11,534 nt of DNA from contig JABHYI010000007.1 of assembly GCA_018656255.1 (NCBI GenBank), positions 1 to 11,534 of the forward strand. Direction: 5' to 3'. The first letter of the stretch is position 1. Each line of letters starts with the position of its first letter. A model generated the notes under the pieces. It was not told the origin of the DNA, did no database searches, and saw only the letters and a program-made list of their open reading frames with translations. The position numbers were made by a program, and so were the translations under genes. Below are positions 1 to 6,844 of this stretch, piece after piece. This DNA comes from Bacteroidota bacterium (GTDB lineage Bacteria; Bacteroidota; Bacteroidia; Flavobacteriales; Flavobacteriaceae).

Positions 1-155
1 AAATAGATACCCTGAATTCCTAGAGATTGTTTTTGGTGGTAGGTAACTAGTGCGTGTTTTTGCTTGTTGTTAAGCATAAAAGCAATAATCCAACCAATAA
101 AAGTTATGTATGAAATAATAGCAAGTGCTCTTGAGTTATTTGGGGTTGTTTGCAT
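1..155 (-). CDS. Small DUF4870/Tic20-like membrane protein, 3' part missing at window edge
   Basis: This frame starts with ATG at 153-155 and stays open to the left edge, giving 51 complete codons; the C-terminus is outside the window. The start reads MQTTPNNSRALAIISYITF and continues into one hydrophobic segment (about residues 10-27), followed by a polar stretch rich in Lys, Gln and His. It aligns without gaps to the N-terminus of the next gene (LAIISYITFIG against LAIVAYITFIG, then a charged turn and an amphipathic helix), so the two are tandem paralogues. The pattern 'LAxxSYITxIGWIIAxxL...HxxQSLGI' is typical of short DUF4870-type (Tic20-like) inner-membrane proteins common in Flavobacteriia, whose function is not established. 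It follows its paralogue after a 40-bp gap and is probably co-transcribed with it. Confidence 0.75.
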   Translation of the reverse strand, partial: MQTTPNNSRALAIISYITFIGWIIAFMLNNKQKHALVTYHQKQSLGIQGIY

Positions 156-195
156 GTTTACTATTTTAAAATTTGATTGTTAAATGGTAGTATAT

Positions 196-522
196 CTAGT
201 CTAGAAATGTAAACCACTCTTGAAACTTTTTACTTAAAAACGGGATGTTAGGTTCTTTGTTAAATACAGCAGAAATTAAAGAATACAGCCATAGTGAAAA
301 CGCTACATACCATAAAACATCTCCTAATTCTTGATTAATATATCCTTGAGTTGTTTGAGCAATTAGAAGTCCAAAAACAAGGCCACACATGTTTTTAATA
401 TGAGCGGTGGCAAAGGCATCTTTTTTATCTCTATTAATAGTATAAGCTATAAACATACCTATAAAGGTAATGTAGGCTACAATAGCTAGGTTTTTACCCT
501 TAGGGTTGCTTGCTTTATTCAT
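196..522 (-). CDS. Small DUF4870/Tic20-like integral membrane protein
   Basis: A 108-residue protein with three predicted membrane helices at about residues 12-29, 44-60 and 68-87, and no signal peptide. Its N-terminal half matches the partial protein immediately downstream, so this is a tandem duplicate pair. The family assignment (DUF4870-like, distantly Tic20-like) rests on the 'LAIVAYITFIG' first helix and the following charged loop; it is weaker than for the neighbour because the usual HxxQSLG motif has become HIKNMCG. The ATG at 520-522 lies inside the end of the dihydroorotase-like gene (8-bp overlap, 515-522), which suggests translational coupling. I see no Shine-Dalgarno. Function is unknown. 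Confidence 0.8.
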   Translation of the reverse strand: MNKASNPKGKNLAIVAYITFIGMFIAYTINRDKKDAFATAHIKNMCGLVFGLLIAQTTQGYINQELGDVLWYVAFSLWLYSLISAVFNKEPNIPFLSKKFQEWFTFLD

Positions 523-1768
523 GCAGTAGTACTTGACTATTATTGATTATCCCATAGGCTTTACCTAAAAGAGGTTGCTCTAATAAAGCTGCATTTTTGG
601 AAGTAGAGATAATATGCTCTTTTTTAAACAACCATTGCAGGCTAGGGTCAAAGAGTGTTATGTTGGCCTTTTGGCCTTGGGCTATACTACTTTGCGGTAT
701 CTTAAAAACAGATTGTTGGGTTAATGCCTTTATTGCTGTTTCTAAATCTGTTGCTTTTTGTAGTGCTCCAAAACAACTTTCAAGACCAATACTACCGTAT
801 TTTGCATGATCAAACTCTATTTTTTTATTCTCAATATCTATAGGATTGTGGTCACTAGTTACCATATCTATAGTGCCATCTGTAAGTCCTTTTTTTAATG
901 CCTTTATATCTTGAGGTGTTCTCAAAGGAGGCATGAGTTTGTAGTTGGTATCAAAACTCTCAAGCACACCGTCTGTAAGGCTAAGATTATTAATAGATAC
1001 ACTACAGCTAACTTTAAGGCCTTTTTTCTTTGCTTGTTTTATAAGTCCTACACTCTCTAGAGTAGATATGGTAGGAATGTGGAGCCTACCACCTGTGTAC
1101 TCTAAGATGTAAAGATCTCTAGCAACTTGAAGAGATTCGGCAAGGGTAGGTATGCCTTTAAGCCCAAGTTGGGTAGCACTTAGATGCTCGTTTACCATTC
1201 CATTTGGTGCAATTGCTTTCTCACAAGGATAGGACTGCACAAGGCCATTAAAACTTTGGGTGTACTGTAGAGCTATTTTTAGCAAATTTGGGTTTGCTAT
1301 AGGTTTTTTATAATCATAAAAACTAAGTGCTCCTTCACCTTGCATGTCAAAGAGTTCTGCTAGATCTTCACCTTTGGCCATTTGAGTAAGGCACCCATTA
1401 GGCAATAGGGTGACACCTTGGTTGTTTGCTAGGGTTTTTAAATACCGAATGGCTCCTTTATTGTCTGGTACTGGATGTGTGTTTGTGTTTAGTGCAACGG
1501 CAGTGAAGCCGGATAAAGCAGCTGTTTTTAGGCCGTTTTCAATGTTTTCTCTCTCCTCAAAACCTGGTTCTCCGAAAGACACCCCGCTATCAAACCAGCC
1601 TCTTGAAATGTGCAGATTAGGGCGTTTAATTACTTGCATGTTTTTTTGTGCAGCTATAGAAGAGGCAATTTTTGATATGATCCCTTTTTCAATAAGTATA
1701 TCACACTTTTTTAAGTGGTATTTACTTTCACTATCTACAATGGTAGCCGATTTTAGTAATATATTCAT
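515..1768 (-). CDS. Dihydroorotase-like amidohydrolase homologue, probably non-catalytic
   Basis: 417 residues from ATG 1766-1768; the frame also has an upstream TTG (1775-1777), but family members begin MNIL-IKSA, which fits the ATG. The fold is that of class I dihydroorotases: an N-terminal beta-sandwich segment, then a TIM barrel with recognisable landmarks (GEPGFEERENIENG at about 66-79, NPPLR-equivalent MPPLRT near 279, SDHNP at 305-309, GLES near 328). However, metal ligands are changed. The usual D-x-H-x-H-x-R-EPG is DSGVSFGEPG (60-69), so both histidines and the arginine are gone. The HxxH of strand 6 is HIPT (230-233) and the usual PHH is INN (259-261). Only the late Asp (306) remains. 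Catalysis of carbamoyl-aspartate cyclisation is therefore unlikely. Flavobacteria commonly carry such a homologue besides an active PyrC (recollection, not checked here). It may act as a structural partner, as non-catalytic PyrC' does for aspartate transcarbamoylase in Pseudomonas; this is inference. Automatic annotation would probably name it pyrC. Confidence 0.88.
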   Translation of the reverse strand: MNILLKSATIVDSESKYHLKKCDILIEKGIISKIASSIAAQKNMQVIKRPNLHISRGWFDSGVSFGEPGFEERENIENGLKTAALSGFTAVALNTNTHPVPDNKGAIRYLKTLANNQGVTLLPNGCLTQMAKGEDLAELFDMQGEGALSFYDYKKPIANPNLLKIALQYTQSFNGLVQSYPCEKAIAPNGMVNEHLSATQLGLKGIPTLAESLQVARDLYILEYTGGRLHIPTISTLESVGLIKQAKKKGLKVSCSVSINNLSLTDGVLESFDTNYKLMPPLRTPQDIKALKKGLTDGTIDMVTSDHNPIDIENKKIEFDHAKYGSIGLESCFGALQKATDLETAIKALTQQSVFKIPQSSIAQGQKANITLFDPSLQWLFKKEHIISTSKNAALLEQPLLGKAYGIINNSQVLLHE

Positions 1769-1774
1769 AATACT

Positions 1775-1782
1775 CAAATTTA
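1775..1782 (-). promoter_or_regulatory. Candidate -7 element TAAATTTG for the dihydroorotase-like gene
   Basis: On the minus strand, TAAATTTG matches the Bacteroidota -7 consensus TAnnTTTG. It ends 6 nt before the ATG at 1768, so a transcript from it would be almost leaderless. No TTG (-33) lies at the expected spacing. In such AT-rich DNA an eight-base match of this kind arises by chance about once per one to two kilobases per strand, so support is weak. Confidence 0.25.
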
Positions 1783-1817
1783 CAGGTTACTTCCTATAAC
1801 GCCTATGCTACAGGTTT

Positions 1818-3743
1818 TTAATTTTTATAAAATTTTAAAACTAACATTTCAGCAATAAGAAATAGCAGCGCCAGAAGAGCGAACCATTTCCAAAAATCTG
1901 TAATTGTATTTTCTTTTAAAATAGCATCAAACAAACTAGTAATATTTTGATGTGGTGTTACCGAGTTCCAATTCTTTACATCACCATAGCTTACATTCCC
2001 TTCGTCTCTGTTATAATTATAACTCACACTTTCAATAAACGCGTCTGCTTTATTTATAGAAAATGTTCCTGCACTTTTAGGGTACTCATTGGTTGTAATA
2101 ATAACCTTGTTAGCCTTAGCTTTTTGCAGGGGTATAAAGTTAACGATACTATCTTTAATATTTAAAATTTCATCTCCTATTAAACGAACACCAACTCCAA
2201 AGGATACAGAAGAGGCAATGGTGTAATATAATTTTGGTGTCTTTAAGCTCTGCCTAGCTATATTATACAGTGTTGGTACAATTAAAGGAGAGCTTATTAA
2301 ATTACTGTTTTGTGTATTAAAAGCTGCTGTTGCAATATAGTTGTTTTTAAAACCCAGCAAAAAAGGTTTTTCATCCTCAAAACTAAGTAAAGTAGCTGCC
2401 CCTGAAGTAATTGTGTAAAAACTATTTGTGGTTGGAAATTGGAAGTTTGTAATACGTTTTTCAAAAACATCACGATATAGTGGGTGCTCAAAAACAATGT
2501 TAGTGATTTTCTTTTGCTGGACAAGCTGCTTGTCTAAGGATCCTAAATTTAAATTTCTCAACAAGCTATTATAGCTTGTAATATCTATGTCAAGGGCAGG
2601 TATAATTAATACACTCCCACCATTTTGAGAGAATTCTGTAAGGGCATTACTTAGTGAGGTGTCAATACTTTTTAATTCATTTAGTATGATGCAATTTTGT
2701 TGTGAAAGTAGGCTGTAGTTAAGATTTTTAGCATCTTGAGGTGTGTACTCAAATTCTTGGGTAGCAAACAAGCGTTTTAAGAAATCTGCATTACTGGCGT
2801 TTATGCTAAGTACTTTTAATTTTGCAGGGGTGTTTATGCTGAAATAAAGACTGTTGTCATAGCTAAGGCCATTGTCTGTAAGGGTAATACTGCCTTTAAA
2901 TCCTTTTGTACTATCTATATCAAAAGTGATTTCTTTTTTGCTGTTTTCACTAAAATCTACAGCAATCTTTGATGTTAGCGTTTTGTCATTATACAAAGAC
3001 ACAGACACTGCGGTTTTTGAAACTTCTTTTGCTGACAAGACTACTTTTAACTTTGTGAGCCCTGTGTTGTTTGACTCTATATAAGCAGAGTCTATAGCAA
3101 TGTTTTGTTGGAGTAAAGGTTTTAACTGCACCGCATCTACCTTAAAGCGATCACTTACTTCTGGAAATACTTCATTTTTTTGAAAGTCTGAGATATAAAT
3201 TAATCTTTTATCTGAGGTTTCGTCTTTACTGAAAAAGGCATCGGCTTTTAATAGTACTTGTTTAGGGCTAAGTTGTTTTTGAGTATATCCTAGTTTTAAA
3301 AAGTCTTCTTTAAGTTGTTGGGCACTAGCACCTTTTTTTGAAGATGTGTTGGTAAACCAGTTAATGGTAGCCTCAGGTTGTATTTGTATTAGTAACTCTT
3401 GCAGTGCACTATTTAATAAAGGACCTTGAGCGCCATTGGCCTGCATACTAAAGGAGTTGTCTATGTAAATAGTTGTCTCTTTAGTGCTGTTTAAGGCCGT
3501 CTTAGAAGCCTTAAAAGGTTCGGTGAATGCAATTACAATTGCGGCAATGGCAAGCAAACGAAGCAGCAGGATAAGCCATTTCTTTATTTGAGAGCTTTTA
3601 CGTGTTTGCATGCTCACTTTCTTTAAAAAGGAAACATTGGTAAAAGATACTTTTTGAAAGCGTCTGAGTTGAAATAAATGAATTAAAATAGGAATCAGTA
3701 GTAGAAAAAGTGCGTAGAGAAGTTCCGGGTATTTAAACTGCAT
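1818..3743 (-). CDS. BatA-type membrane protein with vWA domain
   Basis: A 641-residue protein opening with the Bacteroidota BatA/N-terminal aerotolerance signature (FKYPELLYALFLLLIPILIH), with membrane helices at about residues 7-25 and 57-74. A von Willebrand A-like domain follows: TIYIDNSFSM (91-100) carries an intact MIDAS DxSxS at 95-99, suggesting divalent-cation-dependent ligand binding. After a long extracytoplasmic region (about 110-610), a final helix sits at about 618-637 with a short Lys/Asn tail. In Bat operons such proteins accompany MoxR AAA+ ATPases and further Bat proteins; none is present here, so this is an orphan paralogue in an unrelated neighbourhood. Function is unknown beyond the family link to aerotolerance and envelope stress. 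ATG at 3741-3743 with no evident Shine-Dalgarno. The 80-bp gap upstream holds the best promoter candidate of the window. Confidence 0.85.
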   Translation of the reverse strand: MQFKYPELLYALFLLLIPILIHLFQLRRFQKVSFTNVSFLKKVSMQTRKSSQIKKWLILLLRLLAIAAIVIAFTEPFKASKTALNSTKETTIYIDNSFSMQANGAQGPLLNSALQELLIQIQPEATINWFTNTSSKKGASAQQLKEDFLKLGYTQKQLSPKQVLLKADAFFSKDETSDKRLIYISDFQKNEVFPEVSDRFKVDAVQLKPLLQQNIAIDSAYIESNNTGLTKLKVVLSAKEVSKTAVSVSLYNDKTLTSKIAVDFSENSKKEITFDIDSTKGFKGSITLTDNGLSYDNSLYFSINTPAKLKVLSINASNADFLKRLFATQEFEYTPQDAKNLNYSLLSQQNCIILNELKSIDTSLSNALTEFSQNGGSVLIIPALDIDITSYNSLLRNLNLGSLDKQLVQQKKITNIVFEHPLYRDVFEKRITNFQFPTTNSFYTITSGAATLLSFEDEKPFLLGFKNNYIATAAFNTQNSNLISSPLIVPTLYNIARQSLKTPKLYYTIASSVSFGVGVRLIGDEILNIKDSIVNFIPLQKAKANKVIITTNEYPKSAGTFSINKADAFIESVSYNYNRDEGNVSYGDVKNWNSVTPHQNITSLFDAILKENTITDFWKWFALLALLFLIAEMLVLKFYKN

Positions 3744-3763
3744 TTAGGTATATACTATTTCAG

Positions 3764-3796
3764 CAAAGATAAAAAACCGAAGTTAATTAAGATCAA
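3764..3796 (-). promoter_or_regulatory. Candidate Bacteroidota promoter for the BatA-like gene
   Basis: On the minus strand, TATCTTTG (3771 down to 3764) fits the -7 consensus TAnnTTTG, and a TTG (3796-3794) lies 22 nt upstream, within the spacing reported for Flavobacterium -33/-7 promoters. Transcription would start near 3757, leaving a leader of roughly 15 nt before the ATG at 3743. It would let the BatA-like gene and those after it be expressed independently of the upstream genes. Confidence 0.45.
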
Positions 3797-3823
3797 ATAA
3801 TAACATTAAAGAAAATTATACTT

Positions 3824-4594
3824 TTAAAACTTCTCAAAGGCGCCCAAGCCAAAAAGTGCAAAATCATACTTTACGGGATCTATCGGGTCCATTTCACGAA
3901 GTACCTTGTCTAACTCACCTAAGGCTTTACCGTCATTTTGTTTACGGGTTAAAATCCCTAGTTTCCTAGCGATACCTGCACTGTGCACATCTAAAGGGCA
4001 GGACAAAACTGCAGGAGAGATGGTGTTCCAGATACCAAAATCTACCCCAGCAGTGTCTTGGCGCACCATCCATCTTAAAAACATATTAATGCGTTTTGCA
4101 GCACTGTTTTTTAATGGATCACTCACATGTTTTTGTGTTCTAGATAGATGTGGAATCTCAAAAAACACCTTTTTAAACGCATGTATAGCAGGTTGCAAAC
4201 TATGATTTGAACCGTTTTTTGAAAATACGGCCTCTAGGCCTTGATGTTGTTTGTAAATATTGGAAAGGGCCAAGAAAAAGGTGTGCAAATCATCCTCATT
4301 GAATGTTCTGTGCACAAACCCCTTTGTGTATTTTTTATGATTATTTGTGTAGTTTAAAACAAAATCAAAAGGGGAGTTGCCCATGATATTTAATAATCGC
4401 TGCCCGTTTGTGATAATACTTTTTCTGTTTCCCCAGGCAATAGTGGCTATCAAAAATCCAGAAATTTCTATATCCTCTTTACCCGTAAAATGATGTGGTA
4501 TTTGGATGGGATCTGTACCAATAAAATCTAAGGTATTGTATTGTTGTACTTTTTGATCTAAAAATTCTTTTAATTCGGTTTTATCAAGCTTCAT
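3824..4594 (-). CDS. DUF2400/TIGR02757 family protein
   Basis: A 256-residue soluble protein with no signal peptide or membrane helix, full length for the TIGR02757/DUF2400 family. Recognised from DPIQIPHHFTGKEDIEISGF near the N-terminus, IAWGNRKSII (52-61), KRINMFLRWMVR (167-178), GIWNTISP (187-194), the PLDVHSAGIARKLG stretch (200-213) and the DP(V)KYDFALFGLG C-terminus (239-251). The family has no established function. The 200-213 segment resembles the 'VDTHVxRxxxRLG' / 'PVDVHMWHIA' motif that carries the catalytic aspartate in HhH-GPD DNA glycosylases; D202 would correspond to that residue. I see no clear LPGVGxK hairpin before it, so a glycosylase role is speculation. It lies 54 bp downstream of the LolD-like gene and 80 bp before the BatA-like gene, with no Shine-Dalgarno before the ATG at 4592-4594. 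Confidence 0.88.
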   Translation of the reverse strand: MKLDKTELKEFLDQKVQQYNTLDFIGTDPIQIPHHFTGKEDIEISGFLIATIAWGNRKSIITNGQRLLNIMGNSPFDFVLNYTNNHKKYTKGFVHRTFNEDDLHTFFLALSNIYKQHQGLEAVFSKNGSNHSLQPAIHAFKKVFFEIPHLSRTQKHVSDPLKNSAAKRINMFLRWMVRQDTAGVDFGIWNTISPAVLSCPLDVHSAGIARKLGILTRKQNDGKALGELDKVLREMDPIDPVKYDFALFGLGAFEKF

Positions 4595-4648
4595 TTTTAG
4601 ATATATAATTGATGATTTTTAGTGGGTTGTATAGCGTTAAAGAGCTCG

Positions 4649-5305
4649 CTAATCACTAATTATAATTCCATCTTGCATGATTAGTTTTCTGTCTGCCATG
4701 GCTGCTAGATCTTTGTTATGAGTAACTATAACAAAGGTTTGTCCAAACTTGTCTCTTAGTTTGAAAAATAAATTATGAAGGTTTTCTGCACTTTCTGTGT
4801 CTAGATTTCCACTGGGTTCATCTGCTAGAATGATAGCCGGGTTGTTAATTAGCGCTCTAGCAACTGCAACTCGTTGTTGTTCTCCTCCAGATAATTCATT
4901 GGGTTTGTGATTCTCTCGAGAAGTTAAGCCCAGAAAGGCGAGAAGCTCTTTGGCTCTTTTTTCTACCTCTGTCTTATTTGTTTTTTTAATAAATCCTGGT
5001 ATACATACATTTTCAAGGGCAGTGAACTCTGGAAGTAATTGGTGGAATTGGAATATAAAACCCAAAGTAGTGTTTCTAAAACCAGCGAGTTGTTTTTTGT
5101 TTAAAGAAGCAATTTGAGCATCGTTAATGGTTAATGCTCCACTGTCAAAACCATCAAGGGTTCCTAAAATTTGAAGTAAGGTTGTTTTTCCAGCACCTGA
5201 AGCACCTACGATGGATACAATTTCTCCTTTTTTAATATGAAGATCTACACCTTTTAAAACATGTAGTTTTTCATAGTATTTGTGGATATTCTTTGCTGTT
5301 ATCAT
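4649..5305 (-). CDS. ABC transporter ATP-binding protein, LolD/MacB-like
   Basis: A 218-residue ATPase subunit of the LolD/MacB/FtsE type, close to the usual length. Motifs are all intact: Walker [10 protein letters not shown] (34-42), Q-loop Gln86 in [16 protein letters not shown], signature LSGGEQQR (138-145), Walker B IILADEP with catalytic Glu163, D-loop SGNLDT (165-170), and switch His196 in VTHNKD. The '[16 protein letters not shown]' Q-loop region and 'ADEPSGNLD' are characteristic of the lipoprotein-releasing subfamily, so it probably powers extraction of lipoproteins from the inner membrane or a related MacB-like process. No permease (LolC/E or FtsX type) is encoded nearby, so its partner must be elsewhere. 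The start is ATG at 5303-5305. The S41 protease lipoprotein gene ends 50 bp upstream in the same direction. The gene symbol lolD is likely but not certain. Confidence 0.9.
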   Translation of the reverse strand: MITAKNIHKYYEKLHVLKGVDLHIKKGEIVSIVGASGAGKTTLLQILGTLDGFDSGALTINDAQIASLNKKQLAGFRNTTLGFIFQFHQLLPEFTALENVCIPGFIKKTNKTEVEKRAKELLAFLGLTSRENHKPNELSGGEQQRVAVARALINNPAIILADEPSGNLDTESAENLHNLFFKLRDKFGQTFVIVTHNKDLAAMADRKLIMQDGIIISD

Positions 5306-5355
5306 AGGTTTTGTTATTATATACTCTAGGGCAGTTTGTGGTGTTGTACGTTTTG

Positions 5356-6747
5356 TTAGTTATCAATAAACATAATGCCTTCCAAGATATTATTGCTGTT
5401 GCTATCTCCAATTTCTGTAAAATCATCAAACATTGTTGTGGGTGCAAGCCCAGGAAATATTTGATTAAGAGTTTCTGCAAGTAAAGGTTCTGTTACCGTT
5501 CCTAATTGTCCCAAATTTGCATAGTTCTCTTTTTGTTCGATATCTGGGACAAGTCCATCAATATAATCTGTGTTACCTGCAGCATTTGCAGTTTTAAAGA
5601 CAAGGGGTAACATAGCGTAGGTATGGTTTACATTTGCCTGTGACCTATTAAAATTTGGCGCCGGAGCATCATACAATAAAAATGAAGCTTGAAATTTACC
5701 CGTTGTGGTATCTCCAACCTGAGTCACGTTAATGTAAGGCGCTAGACCATTGATTACAAGTTCACTGGCAGAGGCAGAGCGGGCACTAGTAATAATATAT
5801 ACCCGGTCAAGATTTAGGCTATTAATTACATCTCCATTTGAAATTACAGAATTAAACAGACCAGGACTTGCATATTGCGCTTGCCGGTCTTGGTTCCACT
5901 GCTCTGTGTAAAATACTTGGCTATTAAATTGCCCTGTTATCATAGAAGACAGATCTACTGCTGTTTCTACAGAACCACCACCATTGTATCTTAAGTCAAG
6001 TATAAGGTGCTCAATGCCTTGGTTTTTAAACTCGCCAAAGACAGCATTTAGCTCTGGGTCAAAATCTCGTGTAAAAGCATTATACATTAGATACCCTACT
6101 TTTTGTCCTTCTATGGTAAGTGTTTGGCTTATGTGTATTGGATTTTCTGTGATTTGTGATTTTGTAAGAGTTACACTTGTTGGGGTAGGTGTTATGGTAA
6201 CACCGTCAAAGGTTGCAAGCCCAATTGTGTACGTATCTGGAGCTAGTAAATCATTGTAATTAGTCTCATTTATTTGCTGGCCATCAATGGTATTGAAAAT
6301 AACACCTCTTTGTAAATCATTGCTAGCGGCGCTAGAATTTGGAAGTACGTAACGAACATAGCCAAATACATCACCGCTACCATCTGGGTAGAAAACTAGT
6401 CCAAACTCCATACCATTGTTAAGGGTTACACCGCTTAGCGCATTTTCCAAGGAAACATAATCATCTGTAAGAAAACTAAAACGGTCTTGGTCAGATTTTA
6501 AATAATCAAATAAATCTTGTGGAGACTCGTAGCTTTCTAAAAAACTATTTTTATCATCATTAGATAAAAAGGCATCATTTGCAAGTTCTGGGGTATCTGC
6601 TTTGTATAAATAGAAATAATTTAAACCACGATATATAAAGTTTTGTATCTCTAGGGTAGAAGCAGGATTTATTGTGTCATCAAAGTCCTCAAAGCATCCA
6701 GTAAAAAGGAGCAAACCCGCAAGTATAGAGATATAAAACTTTTTCAT
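5356..6747 (-). CDS. S41 family C-terminal processing peptidase, lipoprotein
   Basis: 463 residues starting [18 protein letters not shown]: a lipoprotein signal peptide with lipobox LFTGC and lipidated Cys18. The following FEDFDD is acidic, reminiscent of Bacteroidota lipoprotein export signals, so surface exposure is possible (inference). A helical segment (about 30-100) precedes a PDZ-like region (about 103-200, with [10 protein letters not shown] and [13 protein letters not shown]) and the S41 core: [13 protein letters not shown] (248-260), then SARSASASE with the probable nucleophile Ser326 and GDTTTGK with Lys351, the 25-residue Ser-Lys spacing of C-terminal processing proteases such as Prc. 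The catalytic dyad appears intact, so an active serine protease in the periplasm or on the outer membrane is likely. Substrates are unknown. It lies 97 bp downstream of the DUF5916 gene and 50 bp upstream of the LolD-like gene. Confidence 0.9.
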   Translation of the reverse strand: MKKFYISILAGLLLFTGCFEDFDDTINPASTLEIQNFIYRGLNYFYLYKADTPELANDAFLSNDDKNSFLESYESPQDLFDYLKSDQDRFSFLTDDYVSLENALSGVTLNNGMEFGLVFYPDGSGDVFGYVRYVLPNSSAASNDLQRGVIFNTIDGQQINETNYNDLLAPDTYTIGLATFDGVTITPTPTSVTLTKSQITENPIHISQTLTIEGQKVGYLMYNAFTRDFDPELNAVFGEFKNQGIEHLILDLRYNGGGSVETAVDLSSMITGQFNSQVFYTEQWNQDRQAQYASPGLFNSVISNGDVINSLNLDRVYIITSARSASASELVINGLAPYINVTQVGDTTTGKFQASFLLYDAPAPNFNRSQANVNHTYAMLPLVFKTANAAGNTDYIDGLVPDIEQKENYANLGQLGTVTEPLLAETLNQIFPGLAPTTMFDDFTEIGDSNSNNILEGIMFIDN

Positions 6748-6844
6748 GGTATTTTCTTTATATAGTTTTAAACAAGCAAAATACTCACATTATTGCACAA
6801 GATAAAATCTTCTTTACTATTTATAAGGGATATCTTGTAGTTAC

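Noticed and set aside
1769..1777. TTG (1775-1777) as start of the dihydroorotase-like protein, adding three residues
   Set aside because: An ATG three codons later matches the usual N-terminus (MNIL); the TTG overlaps the candidate -7 element.
1410..1799. Plus-strand open frame of 129 codons antisense to the dihydroorotase-like gene
   Set aside because: It lies opposite a clearly conserved gene, its translation has no recognisable motifs, and its composition is that of an antisense shadow.
1781..1817. Repeated ACAGGTT at 1783-1789 and 1810-1816
   Set aside because: It is a direct repeat of only seven bases in a 50-bp gap, with no hairpin; within expectation for chance.
4649..5305. Naming the ABC ATPase as part of a complete Lol system
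   Set aside because: No permease or lipoprotein carrier is encoded in the window, so only the subfamily resemblance can be stated.
6797..6838. Inverted repeat ACAAGATA / TATCTTGT between the DUF5916 and S41 genes, considered as a terminator
   Set aside because: The stem is 8 bp and AT-rich, the loop is 26 nt, and no U-tract follows on the minus strand. It is not a convincing terminator and could be chance.
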